The notes below the pieces were generated by a model. That model made no database searches. It was not told where the DNA came from and worked only from the letters and a program-made list of their open reading frames with translations. Positions 11,883 to 21,470 of a stretch of 64,000 nucleotides of DNA are shown in pieces. Within the stretch, counting starts at the first letter, position 1. Every line of letters begins with the position of its first letter. This DNA comes from Cladopsammia gracilis. Taxonomy: Eukaryota > Cnidaria > Anthozoa > Scleractinia > Dendrophylliidae. The translations under genes were made by a program, and so were the position numbers. The stretch spans positions 21,001 to 85,000 of the forward strand of contig JAJGOT010000039.1 in the NCBI GenBank assembly GCA_022457155.1, written 5' to 3'.

Positions 11883-12716
11883 TCAGTCCCTCAGACGCTG
11901 TAGAACTGCGTGCAAATTCCGATCATGTTCTTCCAGGTTTGCTCCATGTACAATCAGATCATCTTCAATATTCGCTACTCCGCGGCATCCTCGTATTACA
12001 TCCGATATGACTTTTTGGTACTTTTCTGGCGCAGACGAGATCCCGAACATGAGCCTTTTGTAGCAGTATAGGCCTCGGTGGGTAACAAATGTTGTTATTT
12101 TCCTCGACTCTTCTTCTAGCTCGACTTGGTGGAACCCCCACTTAAGATCCAACTTGCTGAATACTGTGGATCCGTTGAGATCGTACAGAACTTCCTGAAT
12201 GGTGGGGATCGGATGTCGCTCACGCTCTATTGCTTCGTTGGCCCTCCTCATGTCTACGCACACTCGAATGTCCCCGTCCGGTTTCGGAGCTACCACCAAC
12301 GGTGATACCCAGGCAGTAGGAGTGTCCGGGACCTCCTCGATAATATCATTGTCTAGCAAATCATCTAATTTCTGGTCGACCTTTTCCCTGAGTCCAAAGG
12401 GAAGTCTCCGCACTTGCTGAGCAACAGGTTTGACGTCCTTGTTGATGTGTAATTTAACCTGATAATTCTTCAACTTTCCAACACCAGTGAGTATACCTGC
12501 GTACTCCTCACGAATACCTTCATCACTCCCCTCTGTCACCACTGAACACACTCGGGGCTCACTCAAAGGTCCCACTCGTAATACTTTAAGCTTCTCCGCT
12601 GTGTTCCTTCCAAGTAATGGCTTTCCGGTACTTTTGACGACCGTGAATTCATCCATACACCCCTCTCCACTAGCTTCACAAGCTATTTCTACGACAAATG
12701 TTCCTACCACCTCCAT
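11883..12716 (-). pseudogene. Gypsy reverse transcriptase palm (with protease end)
   Basis: The N-terminal portion contains the end of the protease-RT linker (KPLLGRNTAEKL). The RT fingers and palm follow, with PKPDGDIRVCVDMR, the first catalytic Asp in DLKWGFHQV and the catalytic pair in NIEDDLIVHG. The usual aromatic of the YxDD box is replaced (IEDD). The frame breaks near 11880. The upstream protease lies in another frame at 12764-13013. Confidence 0.85.
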
Positions 12717-12763
12717 TGGTTCCCTCTGACCATAAGCAAACAGTTTCTTGTCTCACTATGGAT

Positions 12764-13006
12764 TCACACTTGATATGTTTGTTTCAGATTGTTCCAGGTC
12801 TCAAAATCAATCACGTTACACGATGCACCTGAATCAATTAACACCCTCTGTAATTCCACTCCTCCAACCTTAAGTGTAATTTCTCCAGTTTCCTGCTGTC
12901 CTCTGATAGCAAATGCATATCCATCTTCTGGGCCAGCTTCTCCTTCTGCTAAGTGGTAAGCTTTCCTGTTCCTAGACCGGAAGTCTTCCTTATCGACACT
13001 GGGAAT
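12764..13006 (-). pseudogene. Gypsy aspartic protease, cut by the outer Polinton
   Basis: The catalytic loop LIDSGASCNVID is present (near 12820-12850). The Gypsy coding sequence begins at about 13006-13013, where the outer Polinton terminus joins. The first residues of the open frame (13014-13033) come from the Polinton terminal repeat, not from the retrotransposon. The matching upstream gag end is at 48531 on the far side of the 35.5-kb insert. A stop and frameshift separate it from the RT at about 12730-12760. Confidence 0.8.
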
Positions 13007-13170
13007 AGATAATGTTTGAGAGAACTGGCTCATTTCTATTTTACGCTATTCCCAAACGTTGAGAATAACGTTCACAGTCCCCCGTCCGACAGTTCGTATA
13101 ATTGGCACAGAATGGCAAACCGTTCGGGAATAGCGTGAAATAGAACCAATCCAGTTCTCTCAAATATAAT
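13007..13170. repeat. Outer Polinton left terminal repeat, a foldback hairpin
   Basis: The arms 13015-13058 and 13122-13165 pair nearly perfectly around a 60-base loop. The outer arm carries GGCTCA where the inner arm carries the ATTGG variant. See 48366-48530: the arm order is inverted at the other end, as expected for a TIR, but the loop is not. Confidence 0.85.
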
Positions 13171-13189
13171 CTAATATTCTCTTCCAAAA

Positions 13190-13480
13190 ATTCTGGGAAA
13201 AATTCTTTCCCAAAAATTCTGGCGGCAAATTCTAGCGGACAAAATTCTCTCCGAAATTTCTGGCTCACTTTCTTTCCCAAAAATTCTGGCGGAAAATTCT
13301 GGCGGCAAATTCTAGCGGACAAAATTCTCTCCGAAATTTCTGGCTCACTTTCTTTCCCAAAAATTCTGGCGGAAAATTCTGGCGGCAAATTCTAGCGGAC
13401 AAAATTCTCTCCGAAATTTCTGGCTCACTTTCTCTCCTGAAAATTCTGGCGGAAAATTCTGGCGGAAAATCCATCTCCTG
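13190..13480. repeat. 80-bp tandem repeat next to the left terminus
   Basis: GGCGGCAAAT recurs at 13221, 13301 and 13381, an exact 80-bp period with about 3.5 copies. It is rich in AAATTCTGGCGG. It forms the 3' end of the minus-strand gene 13265-14269, giving a repetitive C-terminus. Confidence 0.9.
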
Positions 13481-14269
13481 ATTCATTTCTCCGACAAAGG
13501 AAATCAAGCAGAAAATTTCCATCCCAATCTCAAAAAAATCTTTTCGCAGATTTCCTCGTGTTCCTTTTTTTCTATTTTCCGTCTTGATCAAAACAAAGTT
13601 TTCCTTCTTCACATCATGCCCCAGTTTTTTCAGCAAATGAAACAAAACAAACTGGGAATGAAGAAATTTCTTTCTCTCCCCGACAAGGCAATCATATTCG
13701 GATGAAAAAGCCTTGAAATCGTCAAGCAGCTGTGTTTCCAAATGACAGATGTCATCAACATATTTTCCCGTGATTGACAGCACCAACGCATTTTCATTTC
13801 CTTTCACAGATTTGACTGCAAATGTCGTCACAAAATCGACAATGTGTTTCCTCGTGATTTCTTCTTTCCTGAAATAACAGAGGATTTCGGCAACTAACTT
13901 TTCAAGCTCGTCTTGTTTCATGTTGATTTTGTTTTTCCCCTGATATTTTTTCACGCAATCGGCGAAATGAGTGATTCGGGAATATGAATTTTTAATCGAA
14001 TTTGTTGAATATGTCTCAAGTTGAATTTTAATTTCTTCATCTTCCGCTTCGCTTCGCTCCGCTTCCCACATGCCAGTTGAAATGAGAAATGGTTTCGCTC
14101 TCTCATTGAATTCATTTTTAAGATCTTCCGACGAGCCGCCTTCGCTTCGCTCAGCTTCGCTTCGCTTCGCTTCCCGAAATCTTTCCATAACATCACCCAG
14201 GAGAGAAAATAGAACAAACCGGTCATTACCGGTTAATTTTTCAACGAGGGAAAGATATTTCTCAAACAT
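13265..14269 (-). CDS. Hypothetical Polinton arm protein with repeat-derived C-terminus
   Basis: I do not recognise a family. The start is taken at 14269 (Met-Phe-Glu), preceded by CTCAAAATG on the minus strand. The first 240 residues are mostly helical and charged, with a low-complexity insert made of KRSEAERSE-type units (DNA unit near GCTTCGCT). The last roughly 70 residues are translated from the 80-bp tandem repeat and are unlikely to be conserved. It is divergent from 14299-14613, and the shared region holds the palindrome TCTCAAACATTTTGAGA. A shrunken remnant of this arm may survive in the inner element at 31930-32120. Confidence 0.55.
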   Translation of the reverse strand: MFEKYLSLVEKLTGNDRFVLFSLLGDVMERFREAKRSEAERSEGGSSEDLKNEFNERAKPFLISTGMWEAERSEAEDEEIKIQLETYSTNSIKNSYSRITHFADCVKKYQGKNKINMKQDELEKLVAEILCYFRKEEITRKHIVDFVTTFAVKSVKGNENALVLSITGKYVDDICHLETQLLDDFKAFSSEYDCLVGERKKFLHSQFVLFHLLKKLGHDVKKENFVLIKTENRKKGTRGNLRKDFFEIGMEIFCLISFVGEMNQEMDFPPEFSARIFRRESEPEISERILSARICRQNFPPEFLGKKVSQKFRREFCPLEFAARIFRQNFWERK

Positions 14270-14298
14270 TTTGAGAAAAAGAAATCTTGCCACTCAAA

Positions 14299-14613
14299 AT
14301 GGATGCGGATGAAAGTAATCATGAAAATTGTCTTACTTGCTCAGAGGAAGAAACAAGAAGCGAAGATGAAACCCCAACAACATCTGACGAGGAATTCATT
14401 GTCTCTGATTCGGAGATGGAGGAAGAAAGCGAAGCTGAGCGAAGCGAAGACGCAATAGAACTCCTCTTTGAGTCATTTGTGAATCTCCAAGAGGAACATA
14501 CGATTCTCAAAAATGAACTCCAAAAGCAAAGTTTCATCCTCGGGGAAATCCGCCGGGAATTGAAAGAAAGCAAAGCGAAGCGAAGGGTGTTTCAAATTCA
14601 TGGATATGAATGA
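14299..14613 (+). CDS. Small acidic coiled-coil protein
   Basis: The start at 14299 is in the motif TCAAAATG. About 104 residues: an N-terminal half rich in Glu, Asp and Ser with an EAERSE insert of the same microsatellite type seen elsewhere, then a helical heptad-like stretch (NLQEEHTILKNELQ) and a basic end. No family recognised. Its 3' part is recognisable in inverted orientation inside the inner Polinton at about 31975-32070. It is therefore an old component of this Polinton lineage. Role unknown. Confidence 0.5.
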   Translation: MDADESNHENCLTCSEEETRSEDETPTTSDEEFIVSDSEMEEESEAERSEDAIELLFESFVNLQEEHTILKNELQKQSFILGEIRRELKESKAKRRVFQIHGYE

Positions 14614-15477
14614 CAAACATTCATATTCTGACGCCAGGTGGCATTCTCGGAAAGCTGAATAAATTTTCTCAGAATAACCTGTCACTCCACGTGCACACAC
14701 ACGCATGCAGGTCCATTGTCTTTTTTGGCTTCTTTTGTCCGGCGCGTGCTACTTATCTGCCTACAATAAATTTTCACGTGAAAGACAATAGATTACATTC
14801 CACACTTCCCTATCAACCCGAGTCGCTGAAGCTCAACACAAAAATTATTTTTGGCGCAGCCTGTTCATAGGGAAGTGTGGAATGTCTCGACGTCATACGT
14901 GACGTGTCTGGGAAGTGAATCATCACAAGACGGCTTTTCCGCTTCACTCAGCGGAACCCAAGAATTAAATTTATCAGAGCTTTTCCATTTTACAAGCGCG
15001 AGTTTTCGCGGGGAATAACCTTTTCAATGCGAAAAAATATTGTGACACAGGGAGGTTACCATTTGTCACACATTAGTTGTCATTTCTCGCACAGGGAGGA
15101 TGTCATCTGTCGCACAGGGAGGATGTCATTTGTCGCACAGGGAGGATGTCATTTGTCGCACAGGGAGGTTACCATTTGTCGCACAGGGAGGTTACCATTT
15201 GTTTTCCGCTGAATTTCAGCGGAAGTCATTTTTGGATTTTTTCCAGTTTCAAAATAGCTTTTGTTTTGATTTGATTTAATTTTAAAATTTTCGATTTTTG
15301 TTTTTTTTTTAACTTTTTACCCGGAAGGAACTTTTCAGAGGATTTTTATTTCAAAATCATTTTTTGGGATGAAAATCATTCTCCAGATTTGTCTCCAGAA
15401 AATCTTTCTCCGGATGAAAAATCATTCTCCAGAAATTATTTTTTTCCCAGTTTTTAATTTTTTTTCTCCTATATAAA
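14614..15477. repeat. Non-coding arm segment with 23-bp repeats, inverted at 42820-43330
   Basis: About 860 bp without a convincing gene. From 15046 to 15200 there are six or more copies of a roughly 23-bp unit (CACAGGGAGG followed by TGTCATTTGTCG). Then come a hairpin CCGCTGAA-TTTCAGCGG (about 15206-15223) and ATCATTCTCCAGA-type repeats to 15450. The same series in reverse complement lies at 42820-43330. The inverted pair encloses the structural-gene core of the outer element. The segment ends in TATATAAAATG at 15478. Confidence 0.8.
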
Positions 15478-16440
15478 ATGTGGGTTTTGATAGATGCTTT
15501 CACGCAAGAGCGCCTCAGTGAAAGATTTTCGTCCCAGGCGGCTCTTGCCCGATTTATGAAGTTCTCCCCTAAATATCTCAACAAGGCAATCAACGAAGGG
15601 AGGAATGTTTTTTCTTTCCGAGGAAGAGAAGTCAGGGTTGCGAACCAAACTGCTGCGCGATTTGAAGTTCGTGATTCTCCCAAAGGACCGCCCCTGAAAA
15701 GCTTTGAGACTATGGCTGAGATGGCTCAGTGGAGTGGAGTGACTCGTCAGGCGGTTTATGCCGCCTTCAATAGATTCTGCGATCACGAAGGTCGTTTTGT
15801 CAAGAAAGATGGGGAGAAATTCTTCCTGTCAAGAACCTTCGAAAAAGGACCGTTGGTCAATCCTTGGTTGGAAGATGAAACGCCGACTCCAAAGAAGATT
15901 CAAGCAATTCCTATCCGCATCATCACGGAATCAACAACAGCAACTTTTCCCAGCATATCAACGGCCACAAATGATCTGGGCATTGATGCGGGAACTATTC
16001 GCAATGCTTTGAAGAGTGGGAGAAACAGCTTCACTAGAAGAAGCGATGGAGAAAAATTCAGGGTGGAGAAAGTGGAGAAACTGACACCGCCATCTCTTCC
16101 TCCCAAGCCCATTCCCCAGCCGCGACGACTTCCGCCTGTTCCCTTTCCGCGAAAACCAAAAGAGGAACAAGTTCCGCCTGTTCCCTTTCCGCGTCATATT
16201 CCCCCAGTCCTCTTACCGCGACAAGCTCCGCCTGTTCCCTTTCCGCGAAAACCAAAAGAAGAACAAGTTCCTTCTCCAGAAGTTCTTTCCCCGCCAGAGG
16301 AGGTTTCTCTTGAAGATTCGCTTCCTTCTCCAGAAGTTTTTTCCCCGCCAGAGGAGGAGGCGGTTTCTCCTGCAGCCGCCAAACAATTATCACAGGCCGA
16401 ACTCGATTGGAATTCCATGTTCGACGACTTCAAGGGTTAA
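15478..16440 (+). CDS. Protein with three NUMOD1-like DNA-binding repeats and a proline-rich tail
   Basis: The ATG lies in TATATAAAATG. Residues about 18-52, 80-120 and 160-200 are three copies of one module. Each has a helix-turn-helix-like stretch (for example AALARFMKFSP, AEMAQWSGVTRQAVYAAF, NDLGIDAGTIRNALKSG) followed by a short beta hairpin ending near GEKFRV. This is the pattern of NUMOD1/IENR1 modules attached to homing nucleases, but no nuclease domain is visible. Residues 205-300 are proline-rich with repeated PVPFPRKPKEEQV units, and the protein ends in an acidic-aromatic tail (WNSMFDDF). It is likely a DNA-binding regulator or terminal-repeat-binding protein. Intact. Smaller relatives: 44190-44660 and 20993-21470. 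Confidence 0.6.
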   Translation: MWVLIDAFTQERLSERFSSQAALARFMKFSPKYLNKAINEGRNVFSFRGREVRVANQTAARFEVRDSPKGPPLKSFETMAEMAQWSGVTRQAVYAAFNRFCDHEGRFVKKDGEKFFLSRTFEKGPLVNPWLEDETPTPKKIQAIPIRIITESTTATFPSISTATNDLGIDAGTIRNALKSGRNSFTRRSDGEKFRVEKVEKLTPPSLPPKPIPQPRRLPPVPFPRKPKEEQVPPVPFPRHIPPVLLPRQAPPVPFPRKPKEEQVPSPEVLSPPEEVSLEDSLPSPEVFSPPEEEAVSPAAAKQLSQAELDWNSMFDDFKG

Positions 16441-16488
16441 ACTCCAGGGCACGAATTTGAGGACGCGATAGCAGGAGAAAACGACAAG

Positions 16489-16698
16489 ATGGTGATACAG
16501 TGTCTAGACACAGGTGAATATATTATTATAAAAGATTATATTGATGTTGCGGAGTTCTTTTTCACTCGTGGTTATAAACATTTTCCCGATGAAAAACAAT
16601 TTAATCAAAATCTCTCCGTGGGGCAATGGTGGTTTGAGGCACGATTAAATGGATCGGGGGAACAGTGGTCACGAATCACATTTATCAAGAACGACTGA
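16489..16698 (+). CDS. Small hypothetical protein, 69 aa
   Basis: An open frame of 69 codons beginning MVIQCLDTG. The body resembles a single degenerate copy of the helix-turn-hairpin module of the preceding gene (DVAEFFFTRGY, then a Trp-Trp-Phe strand). It follows 15478-16440 by 48 bp on the same strand. Function unknown and similarity weak. Confidence 0.4.
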   Translation: MVIQCLDTGEYIIIKDYIDVAEFFFTRGYKHFPDEKQFNQNLSVGQWWFEARLNGSGEQWSRITFIKND

Positions 16699-16738
16699 GG
16701 CATCTTTTTCATTTCGCCAAAAAAGGAAAAATCTTCGC

Positions 16739-16838
16739 TCATTCAAACAGCAACTCATATTTCTTCTCAAACTTCTCCAAATCCAACCCCAAATCAATCA
16801 CAATCCCATCCACCGCCTCCATTGCAGGAAGAAATTCA
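16739..16838 (-). pseudogene. C-terminal fragment of the membrane-protein gene cut by the inner Polinton
   Basis: Read on the minus strand from the insertion site, the frame of the gene at 33350-33759 continues here for about 30 codons to a TGA at 16739-16741. One copy of the AATTCA duplication is counted. This shows that the inner element landed inside that gene. Confidence 0.7.
16833..16838. repeat. Target-site duplication of the inner Polinton, left (AATTCA)
   Basis: Repeated exactly at 33344-33349. Six bases is the standard Polinton duplication. Confidence 0.9.
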
Positions 16839-17866
16839 AGTAGTGAGAATATGAGAGTTCTGGCTCACAGGGGAAAACGCCTCTTTTTAAAATAAAACCG
16901 GTTGAAACCGGTTCAAACCGGTTTTCTTCCCTTACTTTTTTAGCAGAAGCTTTTTCAAAAAGTCAACGAATTATTTTCCCTCATTTTAGGGATTTCCTAA
17001 CTTATTCCCCACATTTAATAAAATGCCTCCTTTTTAGCATTCTATTAAATGTGGTAAAAATGTGGGTTCTTCCCATACTTTTTTCATTTAACTTTAGAGG
17101 CGTTTTCCCCTGTGAGCCAGAACAATCATATCAAAACTACTTCCCCTCCTTCTCTTCATGTTCCTACAAGTTTCCAATGCCCCCATGCCCAAGTGCTAAT
17201 TCCATCTTCTTTCACATATCTTTTATCGTCATTAGCACACAAAGCTGTCTTATTAATTCTTTGTGTGAAAATCTCATGCTTCTGACTTCGAATGCAATTC
17301 ATAAGTCTCATTTGTGGAATATTTGTTTCCAAAGTCAATACATAATCTTCATGCGTTATTCGTTTTTTCACAACTCGCTTTTTCACACCCTTACATTTCT
17401 TTGTTCCACCTCCGCCATGAATTTTAAAGGAATAACACTTTGCTCTCAACCCAACAAATTCTTCAATCACTCCACCGCAAGCTTCATCTTTCATCAAACC
17501 CAAAACTTTTTTATTCATTCTTTTTATCGTTCCATCAACAACTCGAGGATGTGTTTCTGGAAATTCAGAGGTGTCAAAGTGTTTCGACACATCTTCCGAA
17601 ATGTCAACAAACAAATCATCCGTCTCAATTTCATACAACAACGAATCAGTATCGGTGAAACACAATTGAGCCTTTTTCCATTTTTTCTTCACATATCCAT
17701 AATGGAAGTCATACATCAGACTTTTCGATACATCCAATATCGCTTGGCCTACATAAACTGGCTTGTCGAATCTCATTCTTACCCGCTTCATATGAACCCC
17801 AATGAAATTTTCATTGAAGATTGTAAAGTGTTCAAAGTTTGATTTGGAAACCAATTTGCTGAATTT
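16839..17866. repeat. Inner Polinton left TIR (1028 bp), contains the PolB 3' end
   Basis: Near-identical reverse complement of 32316-33343, with one substitution visible near the tip. It holds nested hairpins: TTCTGGCTCACAGG (about 16858) pairs with its complement at about 17109-17123, and CCACATTTAATA pairs with TATTAAATGTGG (about 17010-17053). It also holds a CCGGTT-rich triplet. The inner 711 bp are coding sequence for the PolB C-terminus, including catalytic motif C. Confidence 0.93.
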
Positions 17867-20800
17867 TTTTTGCTCGCAAACAAGTCTCACATCTTTTCTT
17901 TTCCGAATGTTTTCCATTGTCTTTCCAAATACTGCATTATTCATCAGTTTAAAGAAATCTTTTTCAAATGCATTTTTTGATTGCTGCCTCAGAATCACAT
18001 TCTTATCAATGAAAGACTTCAACCAACATTCCTCTTGAAATTTCACACCTCGATGAATTTCAATTAACTTACATCCTAATTCTAAGGCTTGTTTGAGAAG
18101 TCTATGATGCACAATCATCTTTTTCTTATTCCATAAGTTGGGAATCAATTTTTCCACTTGCCCCTTTTTCACACGTTCTGGAAGCGGTGGAAAGTCATTG
18201 AAATGATCATGTAACTTTCTTGGAATCTCAACATCCACTTCCAGAACGCAACTTTTATCTTTCCAATTCTTCAATTCTTTTTCATTCATCCATTCAAATC
18301 CACGTATAGGAAGAGGATTAGACATTGCCCAAGCATAAAGTCCATTTGCATCCCAATAAGCTAGATATTTAGAAGGTTGATTTTTATCAAAATCTTCTCC
18401 CATATATTTATTGTTTGCTTTTGCTTTTCGATGAAAGATGGTTGAAACTCCTCCACGAATTCCCAGCTCAAAGAATAACAACATATCTGGATCAGTCAAC
18501 AACTCCAATTCCACTTTGCTTTCCTTCAAAGCTGCATCCCATGCAAGACCAGGTGAAGTAAAAAACCAAGCAGGATCCAAATCATAATGAGTCCGACAAA
18601 CTTTTCGAAATTCTTGAAAGACATCTGCTAACAATGCAACATCAGCTAAGAGATAGATATCATGAAAGTCTCCCATGTTTTTTATTTTCATTTCATCCCA
18701 AACTCGTTTCGCATATGCCCAATCCTCATCACTCACCCCTTCATCATTTAATTCTGAAAAGAAATCATCTTTTTCAGGCAACGTTTCTATTTTGAATTTC
18801 TTAACAGAATCCAACCATTCATAGGGGAAGATTCCTTTCCTTTTGAATAACTCCCACTTATCTCCAAAGACTTTTTTCGTTTCAATGAAATCTTCATCCC
18901 TTAAATTTCTAACCAAGTTTCCTAAAGGTGCTGCCATGAAAGCTGCTGAATCAATAAATCGAATTTCATGCCAAATCTTTTTCATTTCTCTTTTTCCAGT
19001 TATCATACTAAAGATATTTTCCTCTTTTTCAATTTCAGCAACCGCAATCTTCTTGGAGAAAGAGATGTATTTCTCTTCATTATTCGGGAGGCAGCTTATA
19101 TCTCCTTCAATGTTTCCCAAAGCTTTCACAATGAAGTGCGTGTCATATCCCTTTAGATTGTGAAATACCACTGGAGTGAACTTTGGCTTTCTGAAATTCA
19201 GATTACATGATTCATGCGCTGCTCCTCTGAATTCACCTGTGAAATGACAGTGGTCTCGAACGCGTTCCTCATTCTTTTCAAATGGTTTTTCACATATCCA
19301 ACAGCAGACTGCTTCTTCAAATTCTTTTTTCTCTTTCCATCCAAATATCATTCTTTTGGGGAATGCCACTTCTTTTTGAATCTCCAAAACAAACTCACTC
19401 AGCTTTTCAACGAATTTCTTTCCAACATCTTCCTCGTCACTTTCTGCTCGGAAACGAACTGGTTTTCTTTTTACAAACTTTGATACCAAATGAAATGCGA
19501 ATGAACAAGCCACATGTTTCTGAAAGTTTTCTGTGAATGATTCTTCAGGTGGAGGTTGACAGGAAGAAATAGGAAGTTGTTTTGCTTCAAAATCTGCAAA
19601 GATGACAAACGGAAATTCCATTTTCCGGTTGAAGTTTTTGAATTTCAGTATACTTCCCTCTTCTGGCATCTCAATCTTTACAGCTTCAAACTGCGAACAA
19701 GATTCTTCATGCAGTTTTAATTTCTCTTCATCTGGAAAGTGATTGAGGCATCTTCGGCAAAAAACAACTGATCCATTATGATGAGTGATTTGATTTGAAA
19801 GAAGCCGACTAAGGTTCTTTATCCAGCAATAATGAGTTTTCTCAATAGATTTTAGAAATAACAAGTCAATCTTTCGTCCATCTATTTCTGATATTCTCAG
19901 AGGAAATATAATTTTATTTTCATATCCAAATACATTAATTGATAAACCTGGATTTCTTCTTTCAAACTTAGATATCTCAGTTAAAGGAGTTGGGAAAGAC
20001 AACCCATCCCAATTCAGCTCTTGGCTTTGTTCTCTCAACTTTGCTGTGATTCTCTCTGCATTTTTAACAACTGGAAACACTGCTCTTGTTACACACCATT
20101 TGAAACATTGATCATCTTCATTTTTCATGTTGACCACAGCTTTTCTTTTTGTTAAAGTTGCTGGAAGTTTAATAAAGGAATTCCCACTCAAAGGATTGAA
20201 GGAAGCAAAGGGAATAACCAATTCTAATACTCTTTCAAATCTCCAATTCGATCCTCTCTTTTGGAAATTTGCCATATGTTCCATTACTTTCTCAATCATA
20301 TCATCAATGGCATTCCATTTATTTGTTCCTTCAAGATTCATAAAGATTTGCGAGTGAAAGTCAGCTTTTTCTTCAATTTCTTCTCCAGTTGTCAACATAA
20401 CTCGAGACATTAAACATTTCAGAATGAATTTGACTTTTGTCATATTATTCTGACGAATGAGTGCTCCTACCTGTGGCCTCACTCTTCGGAAGAAATCTCT
20501 AGGAAGTTCTCCAGGAATTCCAAAAATAACAAATTCTCTTGCGAATCGTTTAAATGCGGAAGCCCTTTCAAGTTGTCTCAATTCCCTAACTCGCCGTTTC
20601 AACTTTTCTATTTTTTCATCCTTTTTTTTCTCAGGGAGTTTTGCTTTATCCAACCAATCCAACCAGTCTGTAATTGTTTCTTGTTGATTTTGAATTACTT
20701 GTGGAACTTCTTTGGGAGGAAATAGCTTTCTTTTAGGAATCAAAATAGGGACATTAATTAAAGGATTTTTCTGATTGAGTGGATTGAGAAACTTTTCCAA

Positions 20801-20878
20801 TTCAGCTTTTCTCAATTTTGACCAACCTTTTAATCCAGATGATCGAGCGATACTTTGAAATTCTTTTAATGTTTTCAT
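17156..20878 (-). CDS. Protein-primed family B DNA polymerase (pPolB), intact
   Basis: 1240 residues in one frame, starting at AATAAAATG. This is the Polinton replicative polymerase. From N to C: a SAP/Rho-N-like module (residues about 3-33); a Cys-Cys...His...Cys zinc-finger-like stretch (about 371-395); exonuclease motif I DFEAKQL (about 428); a Cys/His cluster resembling endonuclease VII-type zinc sites (CWICEK...DHCH, about 520-545); ExoII NLKGYD (about 573); and ExoIII YLLADVALLADVF (about 745). The polymerase motifs follow: A YWDANGLYAW (about 845), B KLMNNAVFGKT (about 980) and C FTDTDSLLY (about 1075). All key acidic residues are present, so it could be active. The last roughly 237 residues lie inside the TIR and are duplicated at 32316-33026. 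Confidence 0.95.
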   Translation of the reverse strand: MKTLKEFQSIARSSGLKGWSKLRKAELEKFLNPLNQKNPLINVPILIPKRKLFPPKEVPQVIQNQQETITDWLDWLDKAKLPEKKKDEKIEKLKRRVRELRQLERASAFKRFAREFVIFGIPGELPRDFFRRVRPQVGALIRQNNMTKVKFILKCLMSRVMLTTGEEIEEKADFHSQIFMNLEGTNKWNAIDDMIEKVMEHMANFQKRGSNWRFERVLELVIPFASFNPLSGNSFIKLPATLTKRKAVVNMKNEDDQCFKWCVTRAVFPVVKNAERITAKLREQSQELNWDGLSFPTPLTEISKFERRNPGLSINVFGYENKIIFPLRISEIDGRKIDLLFLKSIEKTHYCWIKNLSRLLSNQITHHNGSVVFCRRCLNHFPDEEKLKLHEESCSQFEAVKIEMPEEGSILKFKNFNRKMEFPFVIFADFEAKQLPISSCQPPPEESFTENFQKHVACSFAFHLVSKFVKRKPVRFRAESDEEDVGKKFVEKLSEFVLEIQKEVAFPKRMIFGWKEKKEFEEAVCCWICEKPFEKNEERVRDHCHFTGEFRGAAHESCNLNFRKPKFTPVVFHNLKGYDTHFIVKALGNIEGDISCLPNNEEKYISFSKKIAVAEIEKEENIFSMITGKREMKKIWHEIRFIDSAAFMAAPLGNLVRNLRDEDFIETKKVFGDKWELFKRKGIFPYEWLDSVKKFKIETLPEKDDFFSELNDEGVSDEDWAYAKRVWDEMKIKNMGDFHDIYLLADVALLADVFQEFRKVCRTHYDLDPAWFFTSPGLAWDAALKESKVELELLTDPDMLLFFELGIRGGVSTIFHRKAKANNKYMGEDFDKNQPSKYLAYWDANGLYAWAMSNPLPIRGFEWMNEKELKNWKDKSCVLEVDVEIPRKLHDHFNDFPPLPERVKKGQVEKLIPNLWNKKKMIVHHRLLKQALELGCKLIEIHRGVKFQEECWLKSFIDKNVILRQQSKNAFEKDFFKLMNNAVFGKTMENIRKRKDVRLVCEQKKFSKLVSKSNFEHFTIFNENFIGVHMKRVRMRFDKPVYVGQAILDVSKSLMYDFHYGYVKKKWKKAQLCFTDTDSLLYEIETDDLFVDISEDVSKHFDTSEFPETHPRVVDGTIKRMNKKVLGLMKDEACGGVIEEFVGLRAKCYSFKIHGGGGTKKCKGVKKRVVKKRITHEDYVLTLETNIPQMRLMNCIRSQKHEIFTQRINKTALCANDDKRYVKEDGISTWAWGHWKLVGT

Positions 20879-20879
20879 T

Positions 20880-20992
20880 TTATTTATAAAAATAAAAAAA
20901 AATAAAAAAATAAAAAAATAGAAAATAAAAAATAAAAAAAATAAAAAATAAAAAAAAATAAAAAATAAAAAAATATATAAAATATAAAAAAA
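20880..20992. promoter_or_regulatory. Poly(A/T)-rich divergent intergenic region
   Basis: Almost purely AAAAAT repeats lie between divergent PolB and HTH genes. It probably holds both promoters. TATATAAAATATAAA is the only motif-like element. Confidence 0.5.
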
Positions 20993-21470
20993 ATGAAGTT
21001 TTCAATTCAAGAAGAAGATGGAGAAAAAAATGTTTATTTTCTTTCAAACAAGCTGCCGCTGAGACAGGAATTCCGCATCTTACAATTTGGAGAGTTTTAA
21101 AGTCTGAAAATGATTTTTTCCGTAGAAGATCAGATAAAAAAGTTTTCTTTATCCGAAAAGAAAACGATTTAGCTTTCATTCAGATAGATGGGGAGGACTT
21201 TTTCACTCATGATGAAGTTTTTAATAAATTTGGTTTGAGTAGGACAGTTTTTTATAATCGGCTTTATAAAAATGGTGGAAAATACGTTTTAGACTCCAAA
21301 GATGTGTTGCATAAAATCACTTGGAAGTCTGATGAGATGGAGAAATCTTTCAAGATGATGAAAGATTATCTCATGTTGGGTGAAGTTCTTTCAAAAGAAA
21401 AAAGAGGAAAAAAAATCCCAGCTGATCTCAGAAAACGTTTAAAAACTTGGGATTTTTTTCAAGAGAAATA
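20993..21470 (+). pseudogene. HTH/NUMOD1-like DNA-binding protein, frame-shifted
   Basis: The start MKFSIQEE is shared with the outer element's 44190-44660. A frame change near 21040-21050 then leads into two NUMOD1-like modules. The first (ETGIPHLTIWRVLKS...FFRRRSDKKVFFI) and the second (HDEVFNKFGLSRTVFYNRL) each have helix-turn-helix-like cores. The gene is divergent from PolB, as in the outer element. Its last 43 bp overlap the convergent SSB-like gene. It probably binds DNA of the element; specific role unknown. Confidence 0.6.

Noticed and set aside
15046..15200. CRISPR-like array of 23-bp repeats
   Set aside because: Units are contiguous tandem copies with no unique spacers, and the sequence is eukaryotic.
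17051..17842. Long plus-strand open frame antisense to PolB
   Set aside because: Shadow of the PolB coding strand; it recurs at 32340-33311 only because the TIR duplicates the region.
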